Positions 36,317 to 45,079 of a stretch of DNA of 64,000 bases are shown here, one piece after another (position 1 is the first letter of the stretch; each line of letters starts with the position of its first letter). Where the stretch lies: contig JBGAIF010000003.1 of the NCBI GenBank assembly GCA_044225795.1, positions 186,001 through 250,000 of the forward strand, read 5' to 3'. The position numbers and the translations under genes are program-made. The stretch is from Nemorincola sp044225795. Its GTDB lineage: Bacteria > Bacteroidota > Bacteroidia > Chitinophagales > Chitinophagaceae. The notes under the pieces are model-generated. The model did no database searches and was not told the DNA's origin. It saw only the letters and a list, made by a program, of their open reading frames with translations.

Positions 36317-36689
36317 ATGCCATCGGCGTCTCGTTGCCATCATTGTTGCGAGGTTCTTCGCAAGGCTCAGAATGGCAACAAGAAAAATGGGAATGCCATC
36401 GTTTTCTCGTTGCCATCATTGTTGCGAGGTTCTTCGCACGGCTCAGAATGACAAAAAGAAAAAAACGGGAATGCCATCATTGTCTCGTTGCCATCCTTGT
36501 TACGAGGTTCTTCGCACGGCTCAGAATGACAAAAAGAAAAACGGGAATGCCATCGTTTTCTCATAGCCATCATTGTTGCGAGGTTCTTCGCACGGCTCAG
36601 AATGACAAAAAGAAAAAACGGGAATGCCATCATTTTCTCGTTGCCATCATTGTTACAAGGTTCTTCGCACGGCTCAGAATGACAAAAAC
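36317..36689 (+). repeat. Tandem array 2: five units of 76-78 bp
   Basis: Core sequences start at 36362 (variant AAGGCTCAGAATGGC), 36438, 36516, 36592 and 36669. Units match array 1 in order and orientation, so the two blocks are direct repeats. The first unit is the most diverged, while the last stops after GACAAAAAC. There are no spacers and no CRISPR-like palindromic repeat/spacer alternation. Confidence 0.9.
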
Positions 36690-37091
36690 ATTAGTTCGAT
36701 GGCAAACGTAGAATTTTAGTGAATACGGAAAATTGCAAGATATCCACAAAAAAGAGGGGTATTTCGGCTGTATGGCTTGCCTGAAGCGGGATAGCGGCTA
36801 AAAAATCCTTGTGATATCTTTTTTGATTAGCTGATTAATGGTGGTTGGTGAAAGGGATGGAGGAGGCATTTTCGCTTAGCGGGAAGGTGAAGCCGTTCGG
36901 AGAACGGGTCTTATTTTTGGTTCCGGATGCCCTGCGGAACATCCGGAACAACGGGGGTTAGCATGCCTGCTCAAGAGTCCGAAAACCTTTAGCCAGTATA
37001 TATCAATGGGCGTTAGAAATGCTGTTTCGTGGCATCTTCGGTGTAGACGAGAACGAGTGAGGATAAATGGAAATCACCTAACTTTATTGGT
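36690..37091. other. Intergenic region between array 2 and the SIR2 gene
   Basis: This stretch of 402 bases has no convincing reading frame. It contains the dispersed palindrome at 36921-36948, a run of A/T-rich sequence, and a near-consensus -7 box (TAACTTTA, 37079-37086) 5 bases before the SIR2 ATG. Nothing else recognisable was seen. Confidence 0.6.
36921..36948. repeat. Dispersed palindrome, copy 1
   Basis: TTCCGGATG and CATCCGGAA form a perfect 9-bp stem around CCCTGCGGAA. About 60 bases around it align with 52720-52785, where the same palindrome recurs with one stem mismatch. It looks like a REP-type element present in both accessory islets. Confidence 0.65.
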
Positions 37092-38957
37092 ATGCAGGAG
37101 TATTTAGAACAAGCTTTCGATTTAATTAGATCGGAAGACGCAATAATATGGGCTGGAGCTGGATTCTCCTCGTATGCAGGTTATCCAAACGCTACTAATC
37201 TAACACACAGGATTATTAATAAATTATCGACTAAATATCAATCACAAATTCAATCGGGTATGCCATTGGATATGGTATGTGAACAATTTACAAAAATAGA
37301 AAGTAGACAAAAGCTAAATAAAATTCTAAAGAATATATTCACACAGAAGCCACACTCAATAGAATATCACAGGAAATTGGCATCAATTCCACATGTAAAG
37401 ACAATAGTAACTACAAATTATGATTCCTTGTTTGAACTAGGTTATGGAGATAATATCAATGTTGTTGTTGAGAGTCGCGAGCTTAAATCTATTGAGAAAG
37501 TCAAACCCTGTTTATTTAAGATCCATGGTGATTTTAAGCATCCTAAAAGTATTATTATCACACAATCAGACTATGCGGCTTTTTATCTAAATGAAAATAA
37601 CGTGTATTGGACAACAATAAAAGAGAAAATTATCAATAGTAATATAGTATTTATTGGCTACAATTTTGGTGACATTAATATCAAATCAATACTGACTTCT
37701 ATTTCAACACAATTAGGTCCGAATGGGAAAGAACACTATTTAATAGCTCCTGATTTTCCTGAATACGAAATATCAGATTTGCGTACGAAAAATGTCAAAT
37801 ATATAAATGGTACTGGGGAGCAGTTTATCGATTCATTGATTGAGAACTTGAGGAAGAATATTGTTAAAGATCAATCAACAAAGAAGATTGGGCTAGATAC
37901 TTTCAACAAATTTTTGAGAAATCATGATATTGTTGTTGGTTATATGCCAGAAGGAAATAACCACACCATCAATCATATTAGTTCAACAAAGAAAGAAAAC
38001 AATAGCGGATTAGTATCTCTGAAGTTAGACGCTATTGTAGCAAATCAATTTGAAGAGTTCGTTTCAGGGAAAAAAATTGGCGTATTTGAAGTAGGAAATA
38101 ATCAAGCAAAAATTGACATTGAATTTTCTGGAATAAAATTCTTTGATAATACAAACTTGATGAAGATTGTGTTTGTAAGTCGACCGCAAATCGACTCAAC
38201 AATTGATATTAGATTTCAAGATGGCTTTGAACTTTCTAACATACCCACTAAGGTGTTTTTCTCTGAGCATAAAATTTTAATAAAAATCGATTTTCGAGGA
38301 AAACATTTGGAGATTGAAGGTAGTCGACAAGATGGTGTCTTCAATTTTTCCTTTAATCATGGCCCAATATATGGTAAAGTAAGGGAGGAGTTGGAGGTAT
38401 ATAAGGCACTTAGTCATTTTGTTTCTGGACTCGGGTTTACAATTTTTACAAAACAAGGGCAAACACACGAAGTTGCCAGTAAAAAAGTTTATGATCAAAA
38501 TTTTTCAGAGCACTTGCGAAAGTATGTGCACTATTTCGAACTGTTGTCGCAAATAGAAAATCATTTCAACATTCGATTTGCAGGTATTTCGGAAATTTCG
38601 GATAAAACATACAAAGTTGTTTCCTTGTTAAGTCAAATAATAATAAACAATACCGTAGATTATGATTTAGCATCACCGGTTGAATTTGACTTACCAGAAG
38701 GTTATGAAAACCTTGTTGATCAATTGCAAAATCCTGATGTCGATTCCGGTAAGGATGCCATGTTTTTTGGAGAAAATGAGACAATATATATCTATGGATA
38801 TAAAATAGTTTATGCACAGAAAATATGTACAGTGCGTGACGCATTTGTTGAAAATGTGGATGAATTATACAGTAAGAAAACTAAAAGAGTCCGAATGATA
38901 AGTAAAACAGGAAAAATTACAGAGCAATATCTTTTCCCAAGTTGCACGCCAATATGA
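37092..38957 (+). CDS. SIR2-domain protein, candidate antiphage NADase
   Basis: The 621-residue product has an N-terminal SIR2-like domain (about residues 1-270). The NAD-site pattern is GAGFS (22-26), TTNYD with Asn109 and Asp111, and KIHGD with His145, then IGYNFGD near residue 195. The zinc-finger cysteines of deacetylase sirtuins are absent. This is the arrangement of defence NADases such as those in Thoeris, DSR and SIR2-APAZ systems, which deplete NAD on infection. The C-terminal 350 residues are beta-rich then helical and I do not recognise them. The gene is far more AT-rich than its neighbours and is not coupled to a partner such as Argonaute, HerA or a TIR protein. Membrane segments are absent. 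Transfer is likely; defence function is inference. Confidence 0.8.
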   Translation: MQEYLEQAFDLIRSEDAIIWAGAGFSSYAGYPNATNLTHRIINKLSTKYQSQIQSGMPLDMVCEQFTKIESRQKLNKILKNIFTQKPHSIEYHRKLASIPHVKTIVTTNYDSLFELGYGDNINVVVESRELKSIEKVKPCLFKIHGDFKHPKSIIITQSDYAAFYLNENNVYWTTIKEKIINSNIVFIGYNFGDINIKSILTSISTQLGPNGKEHYLIAPDFPEYEISDLRTKNVKYINGTGEQFIDSLIENLRKNIVKDQSTKKIGLDTFNKFLRNHDIVVGYMPEGNNHTINHISSTKKENNSGLVSLKLDAIVANQFEEFVSGKKIGVFEVGNNQAKIDIEFSGIKFFDNTNLMKIVFVSRPQIDSTIDIRFQDGFELSNIPTKVFFSEHKILIKIDFRGKHLEIEGSRQDGVFNFSFNHGPIYGKVREELEVYKALSHFVSGLGFTIFTKQGQTHEVASKKVYDQNFSEHLRKYVHYFELLSQIENHFNIRFAGISEISDKTYKVVSLLSQIIINNTVDYDLASPVEFDLPEGYENLVDQLQNPDVDSGKDAMFFGENETIYIYGYKIVYAQKICTVRDAFVENVDELYSKKTKRVRMISKTGKITEQYLFPSCTPI

Positions 38958-38981
38958 TTAATATTCGCCAGAGTTATAATC

Positions 38982-38997
38982 AACTCATTATTGAGTT
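38982..38997 (+). terminator. Possible weak terminator after the SIR2 gene
   Basis: AACTCA/TGAGTT forms a 6-bp stem with a TTAT loop, followed by TTATTG. The stem is AT-rich and short, so the call is tentative. Confidence 0.3.
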
Positions 38998-39018
38998 TAT
39001 TGCTAACTTGTGCTTTGA

Positions 39019-40140
39019 ATGAAGATAGCATTCGTACAGGACTGGTTTAATGCCAATGGGGGCGCCGAAAAAGTGGCAGGTGCTATATTGGATATCTATG
39101 ACCGGGAAGATGTGACGATCTATGCACTGTTCGATAAATTCTCCCCGGCGGCAAGAAAGGAGATACTGAACAATAAGCCGGTGCGTACATCGGTGCTGCA
39201 GTATGTGCCGCTCATCAATAAGTTTTACCGCTACTTTCTGCCCGTAATGCCGTGGCTCATGAAGCGGTTCAATCTAAGGGGGTATGACCTGATACTGAGT
39301 ACCTCTCATGCGGTGGCCAAGGGCTTCCGCAGCGACCCGAAGACGCTGAACATCTGCTATTGCCATACACCGCTACGCCCCATATGGGATATGTATGACG
39401 ACTATGCCAATACACACTCCCTGGGCAGGTCGGGCCTGTACAAATGGTATGTAGAATACCTGAGAAAGTGGGACAGGCGGTCAGCACAGAACGTGCATTA
39501 CCTCATTGCCAATTCGCAGCATGTGCAGCGGCGCATACAGAGCGCTTATGGCAGGGAGTCTACGGTCATCTATCCTCCTGTGCGTACGGGTAAGTTTGCC
39601 TTGTACGACGGGGCGCGCAAGGATTACTATCTGTGCCCCGGCAGGTTTGTGCCCTACAAGAAGATAGATATGGTGATACGGGCCTTTCAGCAGATGCCGG
39701 ATAAGAAGCTGCTGCTGATAGGCGAGGGCTGGGGCGACAGCAAATTTGACTCGTTGCTGAAGGGCTACAACAATATAGAGTGGCTGGGTTATGTGAAGGA
39801 TGAAGAGATGATCGGCCATATACAACAGGCGAGGGCTTGTATCTTTGCCGCGAAGGAGGACTTCGGTATCATGTGCGTAGAAGCGCAGGCCTGCGGTACG
39901 CCGGTGCTGGCGCTGGATTATGGCGGCTATAAAGAGACTGTGGTGGATGGTGTGAGTGGCTACCGCTTTCCGGAACAAACAGAAGCGAGCGTGATAGCAG
40001 CAGTGCACAAACTGGAAGCACAACCGCTGACCGATAATAAAGCAATAAGAGAAAACTCGCTACGATTCAGTGATGACAGGTTCCGGAGGGAGTTCACGGA
40101 ACTGGTGGAGCGGGCTAAAAAGGAATTCTATAAAAAATGA
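39019..40140 (+). CDS. Glycosyltransferase family 4 (WbaZ-like)
   Basis: The 373-residue GT-B enzyme has VQDWFNANGGAEKVAGAIL near the start, YCHTPLRPIWDMY, and the donor domain with CPGRFVPYKKIDMVIRAF, LIGEGWGD and the E-x7-E motif region EDFGIMCVEAQACGTPVLA. It fits mannosyltransferases of the WbaZ type that work on O-antigen or capsule. It overlaps the O-antigen ligase gene by 4 bases (ATGA), linking it to lipopolysaccharide assembly. Base composition is back to core-like right after the AT-rich SIR2 gene. Confidence 0.92.
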   Translation: MKIAFVQDWFNANGGAEKVAGAILDIYDREDVTIYALFDKFSPAARKEILNNKPVRTSVLQYVPLINKFYRYFLPVMPWLMKRFNLRGYDLILSTSHAVAKGFRSDPKTLNICYCHTPLRPIWDMYDDYANTHSLGRSGLYKWYVEYLRKWDRRSAQNVHYLIANSQHVQRRIQSAYGRESTVIYPPVRTGKFALYDGARKDYYLCPGRFVPYKKIDMVIRAFQQMPDKKLLLIGEGWGDSKFDSLLKGYNNIEWLGYVKDEEMIGHIQQARACIFAAKEDFGIMCVEAQACGTPVLALDYGGYKETVVDGVSGYRFPEQTEASVIAAVHKLEAQPLTDNKAIRENSLRFSDDRFRREFTELVERAKKEFYKK

Positions 40141-41381
40141 GCATGCAAGACACCATAGATAAATATGCAGCACGTGTGCTGATGGTGTCTTTTTTCCTGT
40201 CGCCGAGGGTGCAGGTGATCGTAGCTGTGCTGGCGGGGCTTTACTTTGTAGCGCGCTCGCTGGCCGGGCGGCAGTGGCCTGAGGGGAGGAGTTACCTGTG
40301 GGCGATCTTCCTGGGATCGGGGCTGCTGGTGTACCTTGCCGCGGTGGCCTTCACGCCTGCCGCTCTGCGGAAGGAGGTGCTGCACATCTGTGAGCGCAGG
40401 GAGTCGCTGCTGATCATGCCGCTGGCATTTGCGTCCATATCTCCGGCACTGCGGATGGTGATGCGCGGGGAGCTTATCTTCTTTGCGTATGCTACGTTTG
40501 CCACCTGCATGGCGACCAATGCGGATTTCCTGTATCACTATATGGCGGGACATGACGGTACACATCCGTTGTCTCATATTCTTTACAGAATGTACTTTGA
40601 AGCCATATGCGGGCTGCACCCCACGTACATGAGCATGTACCTGGTGTTCTCGATATGCGTACTGCTGCAGACACCCGCTGAGGCCATAAAGGGCGCTAAG
40701 GTGATGAAGTACCTGCTGCTGTACACAATGCCCGTGTTTCTGCTGGCACTTCTGGCTAAGTCGCCGATGATAGCGCTGGTGGTGATACTGCTGCACATGG
40801 CCTGGGTGAACAGGAGCACGCTGTACCGCTATAAGGCCGCGATAGCCGGATCGGCGGGGGTGGCAGTGGTGGCCGCGTTTGCCATACCGTTCTTTCGCCA
40901 GCGTATGGCGGAGCTGCTGCACCTGTTTGACAAGAAGGATGCCGCCAATGCGGAGTTCAACTCGGTGTATGTTCGCAAGCTGATCTGGGAATTTGAAACA
41001 AGTGTTGCCCGGCAATATTTCTGGACAGGAGTAGGGCCGGGCAGAGTGCTGCGCGCGCTACAGGAACATTTCTTCTTCTTCTCGTTGTCGCACAGCTTCA
41101 ATGTGGGTTATTATGATCCGCACAGCGAGTATTTCACGGAGCTATTGTCGTTCGGGATATGCGGGTTGCTACTGCTGGTTGCTATACTTGCGGTGCAATT
41201 TGTGAAGGCCATAAAAGTAAGGGACCACCTGTACCTGTACCTGTTGCTCACGTTCGCGATAACGTTCGTCACCGAAACGGTACTGTCCCGCCAACAGGGC
41301 GTGATCTTTTACGCGGTGTTCACATCGCTGTTCTTCTTTACCGCACTGAATAACGGGAAGGAGCGGCAAGTGATGCCTTAG
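40137..41381 (+). CDS. O-antigen ligase family membrane protein
   Basis: The 414-residue product has about ten hydrophobic segments. A long extracytoplasmic loop with TGVGPGRVLRALQEHFF and a YYDPHSEYFTELLSFGICG stretch fits the Wzy_C/WaaL family, where a conserved His in this loop (in DPHSEY) is important. It would join undecaprenyl-linked polymer to lipid A-core in the periplasm, or polymerise it. The overlap with the GT4 gene supports a lipopolysaccharide role. Confidence 0.88.
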   Translation: MSMQDTIDKYAARVLMVSFFLSPRVQVIVAVLAGLYFVARSLAGRQWPEGRSYLWAIFLGSGLLVYLAAVAFTPAALRKEVLHICERRESLLIMPLAFASISPALRMVMRGELIFFAYATFATCMATNADFLYHYMAGHDGTHPLSHILYRMYFEAICGLHPTYMSMYLVFSICVLLQTPAEAIKGAKVMKYLLLYTMPVFLLALLAKSPMIALVVILLHMAWVNRSTLYRYKAAIAGSAGVAVVAAFAIPFFRQRMAELLHLFDKKDAANAEFNSVYVRKLIWEFETSVARQYFWTGVGPGRVLRALQEHFFFFSLSHSFNVGYYDPHSEYFTELLSFGICGLLLLVAILAVQFVKAIKVRDHLYLYLLLTFAITFVTETVLSRQQGVIFYAVFTSLFFFTALNNGKERQVMP

Positions 41382-43042
41382 CGGAGATGTTCCAGTTTCA
41401 ATACTTTTTCACGGGTAGCAGATACGGCGCGTAGCATGTATATGCCGGGGGCCAGGTTGCCGCAAGGAATGATGAAGGGTATATTAGATCCGGACCTGAA
41501 CTGCTGCTCTGCTGAAACAATGATCCTCCCGGACATATCTGTAAGACGGAAGCTGACAACGGCATCTGTATTCTGAGTAACAGTTACCATAATATCATCG
41601 CGGAAAGGGTTGGGGGTGGCCGTCAGCCATTCGGAAGCGGTCACCTTCGGATCGCCAACGCTGAGATATGTCTGAGTGCAGTTGAAATCGGGTACGCCGT
41701 AGCCGAGTTGGTTTTGGGGTGCAGCGTAAGTGCTGGCGCATTTGATGATCGCCTGTCTGAGCTCGAAGGGTGTAGCCAGCGGATGAGCCTGCCATAAGCA
41801 TGCCGCCCAACCTGCGACCTGCGGTGTAGAATATGATGTACCATTGCCCGAAGCAATGGAGCCTGTGGAATTAATGTAATAGGCAGGACTACCCATGGCA
41901 CTGACATCGGGCTTAACTTGTCCGGCGGCATTAGGGCCATATCCGCTGAGGGCTGCAGGAGCCCCACCCGGATATGTGGCGCCAATGGTCAGCGCGCTGT
42001 CTGCGTCGCCGGGTGTAAGGATGTGATTACCCCATGTAAAGTACCCTTGTCCGTCATTACCGGCAGTGGCGACGAAGAGCATTCCTTTTGCCGTAGCCAT
42101 GTTAGCAGCCTTTGCAGCAACGGTAGATTTGCCATCAAGGTCGGTAGCAAAATCGAGGCCGGTGTAAGGCGGGTCGAAGAGGTCGTAACCAAGGGATATG
42201 GTGATGACGTCTGCTCCTATGCTATCTGCACGCTCTACGGCAAACTGGATATTATCCATTTCGAACGGCTGATCGCCCGGTTCGTTCTCGGTAAGGTATA
42301 GCGCATAAGAAGCCAGTGGCGCGGAGCCTACAAATGTGCCCGGCACATAAGCTGCCATCTCTGAGAGTACCTCTGTTCCGTGTCCGTCCTGCACGAAGAC
42401 ATTGCTATTGGCTCCGTTAAAATTGAATGTATCTACAACCCGGCCATTGGTCCACATGCTATCAAAAGCGCTATTGCGGGCACCGATAAATCCGGCGTCC
42501 AATACGGCAATGAGTTTGCCCTGTCCTTTGAAGCCAAGATCGTGGAGCGCGCTGCCTTTCACAAGGTCGGTCTGCTGCCACGCACTGCCATAGTATGTAG
42601 CACCGGATGTGGTACGTGCTGCGGCCACAGCGCCCGATGTGCGTGTGACCGGTGCATGCAATGTGCCGGGCAATATGCCTGTCAGCGCAATGGAGGTGAT
42701 GAACGGTTGACCGTCGATAGCATGTATCTGTGAAGAGTCTGAAAGTAATATGACACAGTAATTCTGCCATTTGGATATTCCGTGCAGCTTACCACCTGTC
42801 ATTGAAAGGACAGTGCTGATATATGCCGGATCTACGGGGAGGTCGGAGTAATCTACGGGGATATGGCAGAGCGCACGCCTGTCTAAAGCGCGTTGAGAAA
42901 GGAATGCAGCAGGTGCATTAACTGAATACGGTGTCTTGTTCTTTTCGGTAAAGTTTACACGGAATACATATTGGGTGGCGTTTGCAATATTGGACAGGAA
43001 TAATGCAACAGCAACAAGCCCCCCTTTAACACTCCGGCACAT
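41378..43042 (-). CDS. Subtilisin-like S8 serine protease with T9SS sorting domain
   Basis: I use ATG 43042 (554 residues): it places a signal peptide (VALFLSNIANA) at the N-terminus and leaves a 5-base gap from the upstream gene, whereas an earlier ATG (43096) would overlap that gene by 49 bases. The S8 triad is visible as Asp in LIAVLDAGFIG, His in DGHGTEVLSEMA and Ser in GNGTSYSTPQVAGWAACL, with AGNDGQG for the oxyanion Asn. The C-terminal stretch TPNPFRDDIMVTV to PGIYMLRAV is a type A T9SS sorting domain. The enzyme is exported, probably to the surface. It is convergent with the ligase gene by a 4-base overlap. Confidence 0.92.
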   Translation of the reverse strand: MCRSVKGGLVAVALFLSNIANATQYVFRVNFTEKNKTPYSVNAPAAFLSQRALDRRALCHIPVDYSDLPVDPAYISTVLSMTGGKLHGISKWQNYCVILLSDSSQIHAIDGQPFITSIALTGILPGTLHAPVTRTSGAVAAARTTSGATYYGSAWQQTDLVKGSALHDLGFKGQGKLIAVLDAGFIGARNSAFDSMWTNGRVVDTFNFNGANSNVFVQDGHGTEVLSEMAAYVPGTFVGSAPLASYALYLTENEPGDQPFEMDNIQFAVERADSIGADVITISLGYDLFDPPYTGLDFATDLDGKSTVAAKAANMATAKGMLFVATAGNDGQGYFTWGNHILTPGDADSALTIGATYPGGAPAALSGYGPNAAGQVKPDVSAMGSPAYYINSTGSIASGNGTSYSTPQVAGWAACLWQAHPLATPFELRQAIIKCASTYAAPQNQLGYGVPDFNCTQTYLSVGDPKVTASEWLTATPNPFRDDIMVTVTQNTDAVVSFRLTDMSGRIIVSAEQQFRSGSNIPFIIPCGNLAPGIYMLRAVSATREKVLKLEHLR

Positions 43043-43047
43043 AAGAA

Positions 43048-43776
43048 TCAATTGTGATCGATGGCCCGCATTACTACGCGGTAGCCCCTGAGACATGTAA
43101 CGGTGTCAGCGGCATATATAGTATGCGTCCATTCCTTGTATACCATACCCACGTTGTAGGCATATACTTCTTTGGCAAAGGTACTGGACGCATTCACCGC
43201 AGAGTCGATGCTGGGGTAGTTCACATCCTGCACATTCTCAGTAACGGTAACTGTGTTCTCGAAGTTCACGAGGCCGTTAAAGTAAGACATGTGGTAGTTC
43301 TTGTAAGCGTAGTTCCAGTCTTTGAGGTAAGAGTAGAGCGAATCGTTCACATTCACATACTTGTTACCAAACCAGTTCACATCGTTGGCTACCGGGAAGA
43401 CCATCTTGATGTACTGGGCATTATCCTGATAGTAATAAAGTCCTTCGGTAGTAGGTGTAACAATAATCACATTGGCGTGTTTCCAGTTGGCACCATCATA
43501 AGGACGGGTAAATACATCCATTATATAAGAAGTTCTTTTCTTTTTATCTGTGAATGTATCAGTTATGGAGTATTTCATCTGCGACTTGATATGAATGCGC
43601 TCGCAGCTTGTATCAATGTAATAGGTAGAATCTACCTCATAAGTTACGTACTTGCCGAACTTAAGAGGGAAATAGTTCAGAGTGGGATCAGTCTCCTTGT
43701 CTTTGTTTTTTCTGCATGAAGTAACAACAGAACAAATTGTCAGTAACAATAAAAAACCTAATATCTTTTTAGTCAT
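43048..43776 (-). CDS. Hypothetical lipoprotein
   Basis: I use ATG 43776 (MTKKILGFLLLL), as the earlier ATG would precede the signal with five polar residues. The 242-residue product has a lipoprotein signal (TICSVVTSC, Cys near residue 21). A beta-rich body with LKFGKYVTYEVDSTYYID resembles Bacteroidota envelope proteins of unknown role. It sits 5 bases upstream of the T9SS subtilase gene and may be co-expressed. A near-consensus TATATTTA lies upstream on this strand. Confidence 0.75.
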   Translation of the reverse strand: MTKKILGFLLLLTICSVVTSCRKNKDKETDPTLNYFPLKFGKYVTYEVDSTYYIDTSCERIHIKSQMKYSITDTFTDKKKRTSYIMDVFTRPYDGANWKHANVIIVTPTTEGLYYYQDNAQYIKMVFPVANDVNWFGNKYVNVNDSLYSYLKDWNYAYKNYHMSYFNGLVNFENTVTVTENVQDVNYPSIDSAVNASSTFAKEVYAYNVGMVYKEWTHTIYAADTVTCLRGYRVVMRAIDHN

Positions 43777-43878
43777 ACGGTTCCCGCTCAATAATTAGCG
43801 TAAATATAAGTAAAGAATCGAAAATAGCTACTATTAACGATAAAAACGAATTATTTTATATATTTATCATGTATGGGG

Positions 43879-44976
43879 TCAGGCAGGCATTTTCTGGATG
43901 ATGCCACCAGCAATGACGTCATCGCCCTCGTAAAATACTGCGGACTGGCCCGGTGCAATGCTATTGACAGCATGCGCAAACTGTACATGTACACCATCAG
44001 GAGTAGGGCTCAATACACTTTCCATACCCGCATCGCGGTAGCGAATTTTGGTAACCGCATGCATGTCTGCCGGTATTGTATCATATTTTACCATATTTAA
44101 TCCGCGCACCATCATCTCACTTTGCTGTAGTTCGTGCGCTTCACCGAGTACTACCGTGTTGGTTTCGGGGATGATATTCGTGACGAACATGGGACGGCCG
44201 AGCGCTACTTCCAGTCCCTTGCGCTGACCAATGGTATAAAAGGGGTAGCCACTGTGTTTGCCCACAACCTTACCATCGGTAAGAACAAAGTTGCCACCGT
44301 TGACCCGGTCTTCGAGGCCTTCCACATTTCTTTTGAGGAAGCCGCGGTAGTCATTATCGGGTACAAAACATATCTCGTAGCTCTCTGCCTTTTTAGAGAG
44401 TTCGGTGTAGCCCATATCGTGCGCTATCTGGCGAACTTCTGTTTTCAGGAGATCGCCGAGGGGGTAAATACTACGTGAGAGGCAGTCCTGCCCAAGCCCC
44501 CACAGCACATAACTCTGGTCTTTGGTGAGGTCGCGGGCCTTTGACAAAACAAAGCGGTCATTCTCCTCGCGCACCTTTACATAGTGGCCAGTGGCGATAT
44601 AGTCGCAACCCAGTGCATTGGCGCGTTTCAGCAACGCGGCCCATTTGATGTGCGTATTGCAGAGTACGCAGGGATTTGGGGTGCGGCCGGCAATATACTC
44701 ATCGACAAAGTTGTTGATGACAAAGTCGCCGAACTCTTCCCTGATATCGAGGATGTAATGCGGGAAACCATGCTCCACAGCAGCCAAACGGGCATCGTTG
44801 AACGAATCAAGATTACAGCAGCCGGTCTCTTTTTTACCGCCACCGGATGATGCATAATCCCATGTCTTCATGGTGATGCCCACCACCTCATAACCCTGAT
44901 CGTGGAGCAACAGCGCACTGACGGTACTGTCTATACCGCCGCTCATAGCCACTAAAACCTTGCCTCTCTTACTCAT
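43879..44976 (-). CDS. mnmA: tRNA-specific 2-thiouridylase
   Basis: The 365-residue product has the PP-loop VAMSGGIDSTVSALLLHDQG, the catalytic Cys pair in PNPCVLCNTHIKW and YEICFVPDN, and the C-terminal beta-barrel domain. It installs sulfur at U34 of Lys, Glu and Gln tRNAs, using ATP and a persulfide relay. A TAnnTTTG box lies 10 bases before the ATG on the minus strand. Confidence 0.97.
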   Translation of the reverse strand: MSKRGKVLVAMSGGIDSTVSALLLHDQGYEVVGITMKTWDYASSGGGKKETGCCNLDSFNDARLAAVEHGFPHYILDIREEFGDFVINNFVDEYIAGRTPNPCVLCNTHIKWAALLKRANALGCDYIATGHYVKVREENDRFVLSKARDLTKDQSYVLWGLGQDCLSRSIYPLGDLLKTEVRQIAHDMGYTELSKKAESYEICFVPDNDYRGFLKRNVEGLEDRVNGGNFVLTDGKVVGKHSGYPFYTIGQRKGLEVALGRPMFVTNIIPETNTVVLGEAHELQQSEMMVRGLNMVKYDTIPADMHAVTKIRYRDAGMESVLSPTPDGVHVQFAHAVNSIAPGQSAVFYEGDDVIAGGIIQKMPA

Positions 44977-44986
44977 AAATGAGGCG

Positions 44987-44994
44987 CAAAGATA
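44987..44994 (-). promoter_or_regulatory. -7 promoter box for mnmA
   Basis: The minus-strand sequence is TATCTTTG, ending 10 bases before the ATG at 44976. The divergent aroB box lies about 60 bases away. Confidence 0.6.
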
Positions 44995-45055
44995 CGAATA
45001 TGCCCGTGAGCGCAGGATATGTGCTGCCTATGGGGCAATAGATGCCCATAAACAC

Positions 45056-45063
45056 TAAATTTG
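45056..45063 (+). promoter_or_regulatory. -7 promoter box for the aroBAC operon
   Basis: TAAATTTG ends 16 bases before the aroB ATG at 45080; it would serve aroB, aroA and aroC. Confidence 0.55.
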
Positions 45064-45079
45064 ACACATAATTTCAGGA

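Noticed and set aside
34936..36689. CRISPR array
   Set aside because: Units of 75-78 bp are near-identical throughout without unique spacers, and no cas genes are nearby.
36334..36711. Open frames across the second tandem array
   Set aside because: Same cause as in array 1: repeat-driven open frames on both strands.
37092..41381. SPARSA-type system (SIR2-APAZ with short Argonaute)
   Set aside because: The only gene downstream is a GT4 glycosyltransferase; no Argonaute-like protein is present. The C-terminal part of the SIR2 protein might still be APAZ-like, but I cannot support it.
43054..43719. Frame of 221 residues antisense to the lipoprotein at 43048-43776
   Set aside because: The minus-strand gene has a lipoprotein signal and fits its neighbour; the antisense frame has none.
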